Positions 21,201 to 36,200 of a DNA stretch of 64,000 nt are shown in pieces. The stretch covers positions 9,440,001 to 9,504,000 of the forward strand of contig NC_133526.1 of the NCBI RefSeq assembly GCF_048544455.1, read 5' to 3'. Each line of letters opens with the position of its first letter. The first letter of the stretch is position 1. The translations under genes and the position numbers were made by a program. The notes beneath the pieces were generated by a model that was not told where the DNA came from, did not search any database, and saw only the letters and a list, made by a program, of their open reading frames with translations. This DNA comes from Silene latifolia. Taxonomy: Eukaryota; Streptophyta; Magnoliopsida; Caryophyllales; Caryophyllaceae.

Positions 21201-24200
21201 ATGTCGCGTCAAATTACAACGCCTCACTTTCACAAATCCAAAACCCTCGATAACAAATACGTAAGTCCAATTTTCTTGTTGAATTGCATTCAATTGAACT
21301 GCTACTTACTTTAATTCAGAGTACAATTGTGTTTGCTGAATTGCATTCATTGATTGATTTTTCTGCTGTGATCATCTTCTTCTACAATTAGTCTCACTCT
21401 AGACGGATATATCTGTCTAAAGTAAAAGACGGATCAAATTTGCTTAAAGTGGTGATATTTTTGGGTGGACATGCAACTTATTGCTTGTCTTATGTTTAAA
21501 ATGAGTGGATATTTGTCCCGTCTATAACTATAGACGGATATCTCCCCGTCTATAATGAGAATTTGTGCTTCTGATGAGTGTAGCTACAAAATTTTCGGTT
21601 TTTGTTACGGTCACTGTATCAGTTGTTACGGTGTAATCTCGCTAAATGCAGCCAATATCGCCTCAAAATGTGCTAAAAGAACCTTCATGACTTCGTTGCG
21701 AATATTTAAAATAGTGATTTTGGTGACCTAGAATTTGTTTTGGTTTTAGCTTTGTGATCAGAAGACTATCATCTGATGATCTGATGAATACCTTGTGATT
21801 AGGTTCAGCATAGTGGATCTCAGTATAGTGTAGTTCTTTAGTGTGTTTTCCTAAAGGAGAGAGTTGCTTTGGTTCCGGTATTCAATAAAATCATTACATT
21901 ATTCAAGTTCTCTAAAGTCTGTTGATTTAGGTAGATCACACTTTCCTGCCTAAATAAATCGGCACTGTTAGTTTTTTTGTATATTTGAAAGGCAATACGT
22001 TTTGATTAATGATAATTACTTGGGTTACATTAGTTTTCGTTGTTTTTTTTTTTCTGCTAATATGTTCATCGCGTGGAAATTTCCATGTTAGATGCTTGGT
22101 GATGAGATTGGCAAAGGTGCATATGGTCGAGTATACAAGGGTTTGGACTTAGAAAATGGAGATTTTGTAGCAATTAAGCAGGTTTCATTGGAGAATATTG
22201 CGCAGGAGGACCTTAACATTATTATGGTTTGTTTCTTGTTGCCATATTTCTTACAACATCGTATCATATTTGCTTTTAGAGTGTTACTTACCACGGAGGC
22301 TTTGTCTACTTAATTTTCTTTCCCCACTCTCTTCATCTCTCGAAAATTACAAGTGACCAAGCTTTCTTGGCGTATTGCTTTTTTGCTAATATAAAATAAT
22401 AAAACTGAAGAGGATATTTCAGCTCTTTAGTCTTTACAAACAACAAATAACATTTCGTTCTTAAACTTTCAAAAAATTGTGTGGTAGCAATTTTTCTTGT
22501 GGTCTCTTTACATATAATTATGATTCTAGTTGGCTGCGGTGTCTGCTTAAGTGTATGACAATGCTGATAGATTTCACTTTGCGCTGTGGCTAAAGAGGCG
22601 AAAAAGAATATGTGTGGCGCTTCTAAGTTGGTGGTTGTTGAACTATAGCAATCTGTATTATGACTGAACAAATGTCTTGTAAAGAACTTTTGTCTTGCAT
22701 GTGGTCACTCTTACGATAAGATCCATTACTTATAGGACTGACCTGTACTTTTATTTTATGTTATGATGTTTATCGCTTGGCTTGACGTATGGAATCCATT
22801 ATCTCAGCAAGAGATTGATCTCCTCAAGGTACTCTTTCTATGCTTTCAGTCAAGTAATGACCTTGTGTAAAAATGTGAACGGAAAAGAAGTTTCCATTAT
22901 ATGTGGAGGGCCGGAGGCAGCCTTTTAGGCCTACACACTGCACGGATTCCTTGATGAGATAAACATTAACATAGTAATTTTTGAAAATATGAACATATCC
23001 TGGTGAGAGTCACATGGTGAGACTAAGGACTTGTTTGGATACAAAAATTGGAGGGAAAGGAAGGGGAGGGGGAAGGAGGGAAGAGAAGGGAAAGAGAAGG
23101 AAGGGAAGGGTAAGGAGAATGGGGAGAGGAGTTTTCCCTCCAAATCTTTCCTTTGTTGGAGGGAAAATAATCTGGTTTGGAGGGAAAATGCTCCCCTCCA
23201 AATACTCTAGCATATTGATCAGAGACTTAAGACGTTATCAGTTGACAGTGCATGAGTGCATGATGAGTCATTGATAAAACGTAGCTTTTCTTGCCATTGT
23301 CTTTTAGTAAATTGTTGGTGTGAGGTCATTCATGCAGTCTGAAACATAACTGCGTTTTGCAGAATCTCAACCACAAAAACATCGTAAAATATCTTGGATC
23401 CTTAAAGACCAGGAGCCACCTTCACATAATACTTGAGTAAGGGCCGCTGTTTGTTTGGCCTTTTTTTTTTTTGAGTAAAAATTCCAGTTAGCTTCTTTGT
23501 AGTAACTCAGCGATGTGGCCAATTCATGTTTCTGAAGGTACGTGGAAAATGGATCACTTGCAAATATCATCAAGCCAAACAAATTTGGGCCTTTTCCCGA
23601 ACAACTAGTTGCTCATTACATTGCGCAGGTTTACTTTTACCTCACGTCATTCAGTATATGTCTTCATTTATATTCATATTCTTATCCATGCTGGTTTGGT
23701 ATAGGTTTTAGAAGGTCTCGTATATCTCCATGAACAAGGAGTTATTCATCGTGACATCAAGGGTGCTAATATATTGACTACAAAAGAGGTATGTCTTTCT
23801 GCCATTTGATTTTATGTTTTATATATCAATTCTATTGATCCTCATAGTGGTTCCCTTGGCCTTTATCGAGGCATTTTGTGCTGCAGGACTCTCTCATTAT
23901 TTTGTAGACAGTTCAGTAACATAAGAGTAGTACTTTTATGCTCTTTTTAAAACTATGACACCCTATTCAGTTTTCAAGGGTCTATGAGACCTTAAGTTTG
24001 GCCAGTAAATTTATAGTAGCTTACGTTGCTATATAAAATTTTCAAAGTTATTTCTGTGCCACAAGTGATTTAACTTTTCATATCAATGATTTTGTTCGAA
24101 ATTTCCCCTTCACTTCACTGGGCTCGAGCACTTGAGCCCTAAGGTGCTTAAAGGGTGCTTTTAAATACAATTTACATAGTGATAGATTATCTGGTTCAGA

Positions 24201-27200
24201 TCGCAATTTTTACCATGCTCATTTCTTTCAATTAGAAGCGTTACATTCTCTCTTGATCAGCTTGGAAGATGGATGATGATAATGACAATGTGCATTTTGG
24301 ACTCCTGTGCCCTCCTCAACTATTTTAGCTAGAAAAGTAGTGCAAAAAACCCCTTACCTCGTCAGACAGTTTGTGTATTTTCAACACTGTCTTGTCAACA
24401 GTGTAGCAAGCCTTTTACATCCAACCCCCCTGTCCTGCCTTTGCTAGGAGCTTAGCATAAAAAGGTACATGGTGCACGGAGTGAAAGGTCTTGGCGCACC
24501 TACCATGCACACAAGGCACCATTTTTGCAAACAAATTTATATTTACAAAATAAAATATTGTGCAACAATACTATTGTTTATGGTAAAGAGGGCTAACATG
24601 CAACAAGTGAAAGATAATAGCATAGTAGAAGTATCAAACGAAGAAATATAGAATTTGAATAGGAATGTGCCTTGGTTTATGTTACTCTGACACTTCAATT
24701 AGGTCACATGTTGCGTGTCCGACACTTGAATTGTTTGACATGACTGTTTGTCACTTCATATTATTCAAAAAATAATGAAAACTTCGCGGAGAATAACCGT
24801 ATCTGATCCTCTGGCATCGTGCCGTGTCAGGCACTTGCAGCCATGTCAGAGTAACATAGATCTCGAGGCTCGGTCTGTATTTTGTGTGCATGGTACACCT
24901 TAGGCGCCTTGAGGAATTTTGGCTAGTGTCTAACTGAATCTTGCGGCTAGGCGCAAACCTTTGAGGCACTTGGTAAAAAGTGACTGAAGCCAGGGTCGTA
25001 GCATAGTGGCTAGGCCCTTTCTTTAGGTTATGACGACCAGATTAATTACAAATTCCATGAATCTTCTCTGCAGAACTACTTGAAGACCAATATAGATGTA
25101 AAAGGTGTCTAGCTAGCTGGCTAATTGTACTAGGATACACAACTGGGTAGCATGTAACCTTTCTAATGCAAATTGCAGCCTTGCGTTTGAAAACTTAAAA
25201 AGTTCCTTCCTGTATGTAGCTGATGTTTGTGATCATGTTGTGCCTTTATCTGTTGTCTGCAATTGACTCCTCATGGTATAATTGTACTAGGCTCCACCAC
25301 TGGGTAGCGTACTAATGTGTTACCTTTCTACCACCAATTGCATCCAGTGGATGGAGAATCATGCTACCCAGATTTTCAACTTCTGCTCAGAGTTCTGAAG
25401 TCATCATCTGTAGTTCTGTACCATTTTTAGAAGTTTGAAAACCTAAACTCTGCGATCTTTATGACTAATAGTTCTTGTATGCTGCTAATGTTTGCGATCA
25501 TGTGGTGCCTTTATCTGTTGTTTGCACTTAGCTCCTGATGATATAATTATATATTTGCCTTTTTCAGAAAAATCTATGTTGTCTCTCTTGAATAGAATGT
25601 TCTCCACACTTTCTTCTGGGAGGTCGGGTCTTGCTCATTACGTGCCTAATTATTGATATACTTTCAGGGTTTAGTGAAACTTGCTGATTTTGGGGTTGCA
25701 ACAAAATTGACGGAAGCAGATGTCAACACTCACTCTGTTGTTGGAACACCATACTGGATGGCTCCTGAGGTACTTTAATGATTTGAATTTGTTTCCTATG
25801 GTGCTAGTAACATTTTCTTGTGACATCTTTGACTCCTTTTTTTTGTTGTACATAGTAAGACAAAACTTAAGTGTTGATTCCCTGTAACAGAAGTTAATTG
25901 GTTTAGACCTGTGAAATGTACTGCCTTGCTTTAAAACTGTTTGAGTATGTTGCTTGTTCGCTTTCTGATTTCTGATCACTGCTAACTTAACTCTTGTGAA
26001 CATGCATGGCCTTTGTTTTTGTTATGTTGTTGGAGTTTTCAAAATTTTCAGTTGCTGAATGTACATGGAACTTCTCAGGTAATTGAAATGTCAGGAGTGT
26101 GCGCTGCATCAGATATATGGAGTGTTGGCTGTACTGTAATTGAGCTTCTCACATGTGTACCGCCATATTACGACTTACAACCTATGCCAGCTCTCTTTCG
26201 TATCGTGCAGGTCTAGTCTCTACTTTTCTGATCAGTGAAATTAGAAACACCATGCCAATGAATCACTAGTGTGATGAAAATCTCCTTCAAGAGACTCGGA
26301 GAGCTAATTCAGTAGACTTACTTGTAGTGCTCAGGAGGCTGCCTTTTTCCGACCTTTTTTTAATTGTTTGTGATCATTAGTGCTTCCTTGTAGCACGTAC
26401 AGTACAGATACATCACTGTACAATCTTAAAAGGTGGTGGATGAGAGAAGTGATAGTGGCAGTGATAGTGGCTTCCTTTTAGCACATACAGAGGATGATAA
26501 ATTAGAGATTATGTGTAGTCATATCTTTTGATCGTTCAGTTAGGTGTTAGTCTGAAAGTGCTGGATCCTAAATCTTGATCTTTACTTACAGGATGAAAAT
26601 CCTCCCATTCCTGATGGTCTTTCTGCTGATATGTCCGACTTTCTGCGCCTATGTTTTAAGAAGGTAATTTTGAAATGATGGTTCAATGTTATAAGATATA
26701 TCAGGTGCCATCCTTGTTAACTGTCAGCCTTCTGACATATGATGTTGAGAATATTGCAAACTTGAGGGATTGAAAATGGATTTTCATAACATGTTTTTCA
26801 TTCAGCAATTGCTTGGACTATGGCAAATTGATTTGGCTATCTTATAAGTCACAGATAGGTTCCATAGCCCCTAATACTCTTGATGGGTTTTAGTAATATC
26901 GTATGCATCCTATATCTTGGCATTTTAGGTTTTGTCAAAGTGAATATAGTGACAGGGTTACTCAAGAGTTCAAATTTGGCTTTTTAAAGTTGTATAGTTG
27001 GAGTCAAGTGCTGCAGTCTCAATGGCATTCGAATTTTCTCTCTTTCTAGATAAATCTCTAATGTGAACTTAAGAGCTTAAGCATTTTTTCCTCCTTTTGT
27101 ACAGGTTCACCCTTTTGGTGTCTTTTTATACATGCGCCATCCCCTCGGTCAATATTTTATAGTATTACTTACTAGAAAAGAATATAGTGAAGAGGTCATG

Positions 27201-30200
27201 TTGTCGGCATTGTTATACTCTACAAATGGTGAACTTAGTATTATATTGCGGTTAGCCTTGAGCCGGTAACAAAATGTAGAAGCTATAGTTTTTTGGGTCT
27301 CCTTATATTTTTCCAGGCTTCCTGTTTTTTCCTTATTCTGGGGTAGTTAGAAATTATCTTCCTGAACTTTTAGAGATCGCAATTATGGATCCTTTGCTGT
27401 TTTCTTATTCCCGTTTTTCCCCTTTAAGAGAGCATTTACAGTTTTTAACTTGGTATTTGTCTATTTATCTCAAACACAATTGACATGTTAAGAGCATTTG
27501 ACTAGAGTAGATTAATTTCACAGTGTTTCAATTGATTTCTTGGCTAACACTCAACACATATAGTCAGTCACGTAACTGAGATTTTGGAAGGGGAAAGGAA
27601 ATATCTGTTTGTAACTTGTCATTGTCTCCTCACTTATTCTTCTCTTTCTGATAGTGACATTTTATTTCTTAATTTAGGATGCCAGACAGAGACCTGATGC
27701 CAAGATGCTGCTTTCTCATCCTTGGATACATAATTATAGGCGTACCTTGCATCCTCCTCTCCCTTCGAGTGATGCAGATAGGTACAGCTGCTGTGTGATA
27801 GTAGCACTTGTCTTTTAGACCATGTAGTTGTTTGTTTTCCTCTGAATTCAAATCTGCTTATGATTGATTATTTAATCCTTCAACATTATTTTACCGGACT
27901 TTTCTAATTTCAGTTGTTGAACATCACATTAGGTCTTCTCAAATTTTTCATAGTAGATTAAAGTTCTATTACATCTGGGTAATACCTTTTCTGCTCAAAG
28001 GGATATGACAACAACAATAAAAACAACATTATTCTAGTGTCTCAATGGCTCCCACAAATTTCGAGGTAAGGGGTGTCAGATGTACAGAACGTTACCTTTG
28101 TGTTAGCAACACAAAGAGGTTGTTTCGGAGTGACCCAAGATGAAACTGCATTGAGAATTGCATAAAATGATGCTACTTCACAATAAAAAGAAGTGTAGTC
28201 AGTTTAGTGGGTCATTTTCCTGTATTCCATAATAATCTAGAACCAAAGAATAACGAGTAGTTGGCTCCATTGGAAATGGAAACTTTATGCTCAAAGGAGA
28301 TCATGAATAAAAAATAATGAATATGAGACTGTACTATTGAGTCTTGACTTGCTATTTCAAAGCAGATTATGTAACATGCTACCTGCTGCTAGAACGACGA
28401 ATATCATGATTAAGGATTTGAGGAGTTTAAGGGCTTTTGTGGGTCTTTTTTTGGCTAGCTAATGTGTTCAAGTGTTTTCCCATGGTGGTTGGCCACTAGG
28501 TAAAACTCTATGGACTTATGGGGTGCATAAAAGTTTTTAGTGATCACATTTCTTACCACGGGGTTCTAATCAGATTTTTCAGCAAGATTGGAAGACAATT
28601 CAATAGTTAATACGGTTTTATTTTTTTACATCGTTGGTGACGTCATTATCGTTGGTGACCTTAATGGCCATGTGGGCTCAACGAGATGGTTTTGAGGGCG
28701 TTCATGGAGGTTTTTGAGGAGAGGAATGAAGCAGGGGGTGGTATATTGGATTTTGCGTTAGCATTATGACCTGGGTATAATGAACACTTGGTTTGAGAAG
28801 AGATACTCTCACCTAGTGATGTAGCACATAGTATTAAAGTAGGACGGGTGAAGTGGAAGAGTGCCATGGGATTTTTGTGTGATTGGGGTATACCTTATAA
28901 ATTAAATGGTAAATTCTATCGCACGAACTGTATGTTGGGCGGTGAAACATGGTCACGTGCAGAAGACGGCTAATGGAAAATGCGTATGCTCCTGTGCATG
29001 TGTGTCTACACAAGGTGACAAGGAGAGATAGGTTGAGGAACGAGGTGGTCCGGGTAAGGTAGGAGTTGCGTCTATGGAGAATAAGATGTGGGAATACCGT
29101 TTAAGGTGGGTTTGACCATGTGAGCCGTAGATCACAGGAGGCCCCGATTAGGAAGTTTGAAAAATGGGGAAGAGAAAGACCATAACAAACACGGATTAGG
29201 GTGATTGAGAACTATGAATCTACTACCACTATTTTTTACATGTGCATTTTGCACTCTTTCTCCTTATCTGTATGATGAAGATATGTAGGAATCATATAAC
29301 TATCTTTGTAGTAACATACTAGTTCATTTTTTGGATGTGCATTTTACACCTTTTTCTCTCTATCTGTATGACAAAGATGTGTAGGATCATATAACTAGCT
29401 TTATATTATCATAATAGTTCTGCTTCGCTTTATCATTCTAAAAAAGAGTGGCATAATTATATTCCTATAAGCAACCATATGCATTATTTAGAGATGATAT
29501 TTGTGGTCTGGAAAACAATGTTCTGCACTCTTCCATTTGACTATCAATGTATTGGTAGTGCTTCAATGTTTTGTGGTCTTATTATGTTTTACTATACTCA
29601 AAAGAGAGTGTTGTCCTCTGTATTGTTGTAATATCTACACAATGGTCTATGGAGAGTCCTCTCTACCATCAGGTGTTAATGGTTTTACTGTTGCAGGAAT
29701 ACACAGGAAGATGCAGTGATGGTAGCGCAGATATCTAATGGGCATGAAATTGGCATGGTTGAAAACCACGCTTTGGATGGAGTAAGAAAAACTCTCTTGT
29801 TTTATAATACTTCTGAGTAATTAGAAGTTGCTGGTAGCTGTTTCAATGGATGAAATGTACTTTTTTTCATATTGGGTCTTTTGCAGAAAGCCCTTGGGAT
29901 ATACTTCAATTTTTTTTGTCCGTCTATTATTTTTCACCGGTTTCACTTCCATCGTATTTGTGTCAAATTTTACTTTGTTGGAGGATCCACATTATTAATA
30001 AATTTTGTGGGTGGTGATAAGCGTTGAATTAAAGCTTGAAGCCAACAAGGGTAAATATTGCTAAAAAGCTTAATGTTGTCGTGAAATTCTTGTTTTGCGA
30101 TTTTGATTGATTCCATTCTATGCATATTAGGCCAATTAGGGTACTAATAAATTCTACTGTGTTCTTGTCCCTCATCTGTTGTTTGAGTGAACAATTATTG

Positions 30201-33200
30201 TCACTGCAGGCTGCCCTGAGAGAGACCTTTCCAAGTAATGATGGTGATAATAAATTTGATGATGTTGATCGTCAACCTAGCAGTAATCTATCTGAAGAAA
30301 TAGCAGAAATGTCTGGAAACGTACCACCAGATCAGGTGCCGACGTTAAGTATTCATGATAAAGTATCTATTGAATCCACTTCTGCGGTTTCTTCCCAAAC
30401 AGATGGTGTTCTCGCTTTATCTGAGCAGTTTTCTGAGTCAGGTCATAAGATGGATCATGATGAAGTGTTGGTGAATGGTGAGGCGGGATCTACAAAGCCT
30501 AAGGAAAAAGACGTGTCCGGAAAAATTGAAGGGAAATCAAGTGCAGTACATAAAGTAAACAGTTTATTTAGTTTTGGAGCAAGGAGTCACGACGAAAATA
30601 TTCAAAAGGTAAGCTTGTTTTACAATCTCAATAATGTCTTAAACACCATTATGTCATTATTAACAGATAGTTTCTTGCTCTTAGAGTCTTAGACTGGTGC
30701 AGTGTTCAGCTTCTACTATTTTAGGGAAATGTTGATGGGCTCTTTTTGCACTCTATAATTCTTAAATAAGTAGAATGGTTTTTTTAATTCTTTTTTTCTT
30801 GATAAGATAAAATATTAATGAAGGCACCCCAAGGGGGTGACGCCCGTTTACGAAAGTTATCATAGAGATGGGCCCATCTAGAAAAATTCACGATAAGAAG
30901 AACGACCATATACAAAAAGATACCTTAAATGCGACGCCCATATGCATGATGAGAGATGAATAATTACGCTGTCGAACTATCATGCGTAATCTTATCTACA
31001 AAAAAAAACAAAAGACAAGTTTCGACTTTGATGAAGCATATGTTGTGCCTCCAAATGTATATTAGCTTCATAAAAGAATGAATTTGAACTCTTGATATGA
31101 AGGGCAACATCATCAAAAATATGACGGTTCTGTTCAATCTAAGTACACCACCAAATAGGCAAAGGAACCATCTTCCCAACTTCGGGAACCTAACCTTTTT
31201 TCATTCTCCTCTTCCAAGTAGAGAGTACATATTTTGTCTTTCGAGATAGACCCAATTCACTCTAAACAGAGACAATGATAAATTCCCCAAAGTCGTAACC
31301 CACGAGCACGAGAGAAGAAGTTGATCAATAGACTTAGAGCTGGCAAAAGTTGACCCGACCCGAGGAACCCGACCCGACCCGACCGAAACCCGACCCGACA
31401 CAACCCGAAAATTGGGTGACCCGAAACCGATCCGACCCGATAACCGGTAACATCCTTATTTTTTCCAACCCGAACCCGTCCTGAACCGACCCGACCCGAC
31501 CCGTGACCCGATATTGACTCAACCCGATAGATGACCCGATAATGAATTAGCTTAATAATGGTGTAAATAAGACCAAATTGACATTAATCTTAATTATTTT
31601 CACTTAAAATTACAATTAATATACCTACACGTTGTTTAAACATAAATTTACCCATCTAAAAATAAATACATAAGAGAAAATATATGCTTATAATCTGACC
31701 CGATACTGACCCGACCCGACTTGCCACCCGCTGATGACCCGACTCGAAGACGACTGACATGAACCGTAACCGACCCGACCCGTCGCTAACCCGTCACAAC
31801 CCGAACCCGCTTTGACCCGACCCGTAACCGACCCGAGTGACCCGATTGCCACCTCTAATTATAGACTCTTCATGCTCACCACAAAGATAACATCGACTAG
31901 CAAGGCTAAAACTTCTTTTGAGCAAATATTCAGTAGGTATTTTCTTTTTGGTTACTGCTCAAGCAAAAAAAAAAAAAAAGCTTTAGTAGGAGTTACACTT
32001 CTAAATCTGCGTTGCTGGAAAGTCGTGAATTGTTCTAAAAGATGCAGAAACTTTTGACAGAGAAAGATCCCGCATGCTTCCAAATTATATGAGACCTTGG
32101 TTGCACATTTTTGACACAATAGAGCAACTCTAAAAGCTTCGACAAAAAAGTGCTCTTCTCAGTCATTCAGAAATCCAACAAGCAAAATATTCCAATGATG
32201 GTTGTTTTTCCATGAGACAACTTCTTCATCGTGGCTTTTTTTTGTGCAACAACAACAACATCAGAGCCTTAATCCCAAAATGATTTGGGGTCGGCTGACA
32301 TGACCGTTCAAAATTCTCTTTGCTTATTTATGTTTCAGTCTTGTGATAGCCAGAGTTGGTGCAACTTATTGGCGACAAAGGGTGGTGTTAACATGGTGTG
32401 CAGGAGACGGAATCTCCCTTCTCTGTTTTCTGAGGAGCAACACTATTTTTCGTATTTATTTTCTTCTTATTTTGCTTTCCCGGTGAGCATATTTATCAGG
32501 GAAACATCTAATTCTCCCCTTAATTAAGCCAAATGTTGTGTGATGTCAAAAAATTTCCGTTCTCCCTATGCCTCTGTTTTATCGAAAATGCCCTTAATGC
32601 TATAAAGTATTCCACTGCCTACTGATTGTATAACCATCTTTCAAGGTGGCTAAAAAGGGCATTTCTGCTGTGAACGAACTTAGTAGGTTCAGTGACCCAC
32701 CTGCCGATGCATCTTTGGATGATTTATTTCACCCTCTTAATAAAAACACTGAAGGCCGTGTTCCTGAAATGTCTGCGTCAACATCTAATTCAAATGTTAA
32801 ACCAAATACTTTGGCACCTGAATCTGGAAAGAATGACCTAGCTACAAAGTTAAGGGCTGCTATTGCACAAAAACAGATGGAGAATGTGATGGGACAACCA
32901 GATGGAGGCAACTTACTTCGTGTTATGATACGTTCATTGGAAGAAGACGTGATAGATATAGATAGCGGTGTGGTATGTGCTGAGTGAATTTTGCATCTTT
33001 GCTATGGTAATTTTAGTTTATTTATTTATCTTTGAATCCATATCACAGGTTTTTGATGACAAGTTGCCTGGAGAAAACCTTTTTCCTCTTCAGGTACGTA
33101 ACAATCTTTAGAGACTATAATCTTGTTTTGAAATCTATTCAGGTCATAGTACATATTGATTCCATGTTGCAGCGTGTGATTTCATGATCCTTGTCATGCT

Positions 33201-36200
33201 TCCCAGTAGTCGGTAGCCAGTCAATTTCTAAAGGTTTTGAAGGTTATTGTGTCTACAATTTGATCTATTATTGTAGCATTTATGGCGTGGGGTTAGATAT
33301 TAGATATTAGTCTATGACGACCGACTGATACAAACAATCATATAATGAAAAACGGGGAAGTGGTGATTGACCCTCATAACTTTGTGCAATTGTGAAATTA
33401 ACTCCCACAACTTTCAATTGGAGTAATTTGACCCCATAAGTTTCACATAAGGTGCAATCAAACCTAATACAAAATCTCACCAAAATATCATTATATACCT
33501 AACAGCTATACCAACATGTATACGTATAACATACTAAAATCATACGTATTGCATACTAAACCTATTTTTCTTACATAGGTATATAATCCGGTATGATTTT
33601 TTGAAAAAAAAACAATTAACAATTTTATGTGAATTATTTTGAAATGTTGAAAAATAAAAAATTTTGAATATTTTTTTACCCTTTTATTATATTTTTTTGT
33701 CATAAAATCTTTTATTCTGACTTCTGATTTTAACAGAACTACCTAACAAAAATATTTTACTATTGAAATTTTTTAACAAAAATTGTAAAAAAAGTTCTAC
33801 TTTATATAAAAATAATAAATTGTTTGATTTTCGTAAAAAAATTTAATTTTTTTAATCTAATTTATGCTATTTTTTTGATTAATTTTTTTAAACTTTTTTT
33901 TTTAACGTATTTTTATAAAAAAACATAACCATTTTTAGTTGTGTGGTATGATAAATTGAATTTCTCGTGAGATTTTGATAAAAGGGTTTAATTTCACTTA
34001 TTATGTAAGTTATGGGGCTTAATCACTACAATTGAAAGTTGTGGGGGTTAATTTCACAATTGCACAAAGTTATGGGGGTCAATCACCACTTCCCCGAAAA
34101 ACGGTGGACTTAATTGCCAATATAGTCTTTGTGTAAGGTAGAATATTCATCAAACGACACCAAGGACTGACGATAGTTCGCCAATATAATCAATTTTTTT
34201 TTTACAAAGAACGGCTTTATAGTAGATAGTAAAATTAAATCAGAATGACGAAGCATACCTGTCAGTTCATTCTTCAGCCATGGAAGTGACAAACAGGTGA
34301 ATTCTTTAAATAGAGTTCGTACGTGAGGACAAACTACTTTTGCTAAACCATCATGGTCTTTGAAATATTTGTTTGGATCCAATATTATATCTAAGCAATC
34401 ACACACACATCATCATTGATCCTATTAACCTCTCCAAATATCTTGACCTCTTCGGAAGCATCGTCTTTCGGGGACAAGGCTAGACCTCGTGCTCGTTAAA
34501 AAATTCATGGAAAATTTGATTTAATTGGAAGATTCTTATTAGAGTCTAGTCTCGGTCCATTACAACAACAAAAAAAACAGTGATAGGGGCTAATTCAAGG
34601 CATCCTAATTTTTTTTTTTAAGAAGTTAGTGATATCATTCATTAAGGACACCAATGTGGTGAATCTGGTGATCCCCATATACAAAGAGACACCATGGGGT
34701 GACACCCATATACAAACTGTGAGCTAAGTGGTTATGCTCTCAAGCTGTCATGAGTAATGTAATCTATAAAAAGAAAGTGTTAATCCAAGTGGAGAATTTG
34801 GCCGTAGCTGGGTTTGAACTCAAAGTTCAAAAATGGATTGTAGACGGATGAAATTGGTGATCGTCGAATAAGGAATCAGAGTGGTCGAGTACGATCCTGA
34901 AATCTAAAAAGAGCCAATCAAGAAAAGCACAATCAGTAGTTCAGCTAATTCCCCTGCATTTACTGGTTTCATAAAAAAAATCTACCAAAGTTGGTTGGTG
35001 TGAGTGGTAAGGTCTCTCATCTCTTAAACAAGTGGTCAGGGGGTCGATTCCTGACTCTTGCGAATGAAAAAACCAAACTTGGGAGGGGTCTACCCATGAA
35101 GTTGCCTTCAGTACCCCGATGGAGAGAGGATACTCCTGGTCAACACCAAAAAAAATAAAAAAAATTCTAGTGTTGCTATTAGTTACTCAAATTAAGAGGT
35201 AAAGGTAAAAGTATCTTTCTGTGTTCCTCTATTTACCGGGTTTCTATGGCTATGGTTAAGATCCTTTGATGCATGAGCATAGTAACACTTTGCCGTGGTA
35301 TGTCAATTACTCTACTGAAAGGCCTTGCTCGGTGAGTGGGGATTACTGCTTAGCAGCATGCCAAAGCAATATTTCTGCTAAGCCAACAGCTAACAATATC
35401 GCATTTTTATTTACTTTCCTGCTACCTTTTCCGACCTACATATTAACTCCAGTTTACTCTACTCTACTATCTTAGTGTTGCCTTAGTTCTTGGTAAATGT
35501 CCTTAGTGAAGTGTAACTCACTAACTCATAAGCCTATTATACTTATGTTACACTGATTTCTCTTTGATTGAATTACTGAAATAATTATCAACTTCTATGA
35601 TTGGTAGGCTGTTGAGTTCAGTCGCTTAGTTGGGTCTCTGCGACCAGAGGAACCAGAGGATGTGATTGTCAATTCGTGTCAGAAACTCATAGCATTTTTT
35701 CATCAACGTCCAGAGCAGAAAATTGTTTTTGTCACTCAGTATGGCTTACTTCCTCTTATGGAATTGCTTGAAGTGCCTAGACCTCGGGTGTGTAGATTTT
35801 TATTATGTAGTTGTTGGCTTAGAAATTACCTCATCCAGATCTAACTTAACCAATACTAACTTATAATGCTTTTGCACTTTTCATGGGACAGGTTATATGC
35901 TCAGTCCTACGAATGATAAATCAGATTATCAAAGATAACACTGATTTCCAGGAGAATGCTTGTCTTGTTGGATTGGTAAGTGCCTCCTTGTTTTGGCATT
36001 GAACTTATACTTTCAACGAATTTAATACTTAAAAAAGTAGTTACAGGACGGCATGGGTATGGTTATATTTGCATGCGTTAAGTTACAATTCCTACTGGGT
36101 GGATGTCGAGCTTGCAAAATCTTACTTGAGAAAGCCCACCTGAACTGCCTGTAACACAGCACTATTGAACATGAAATTTGGTGAACACCCGAGGGTAAAC

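Noticed and set aside
26013-26078. Open frame extending upstream of kinase exon 8
   Set aside because: Intron sequence; the acceptor CTCAG before VIEMSGVC and family alignment put the exon start at 26079.
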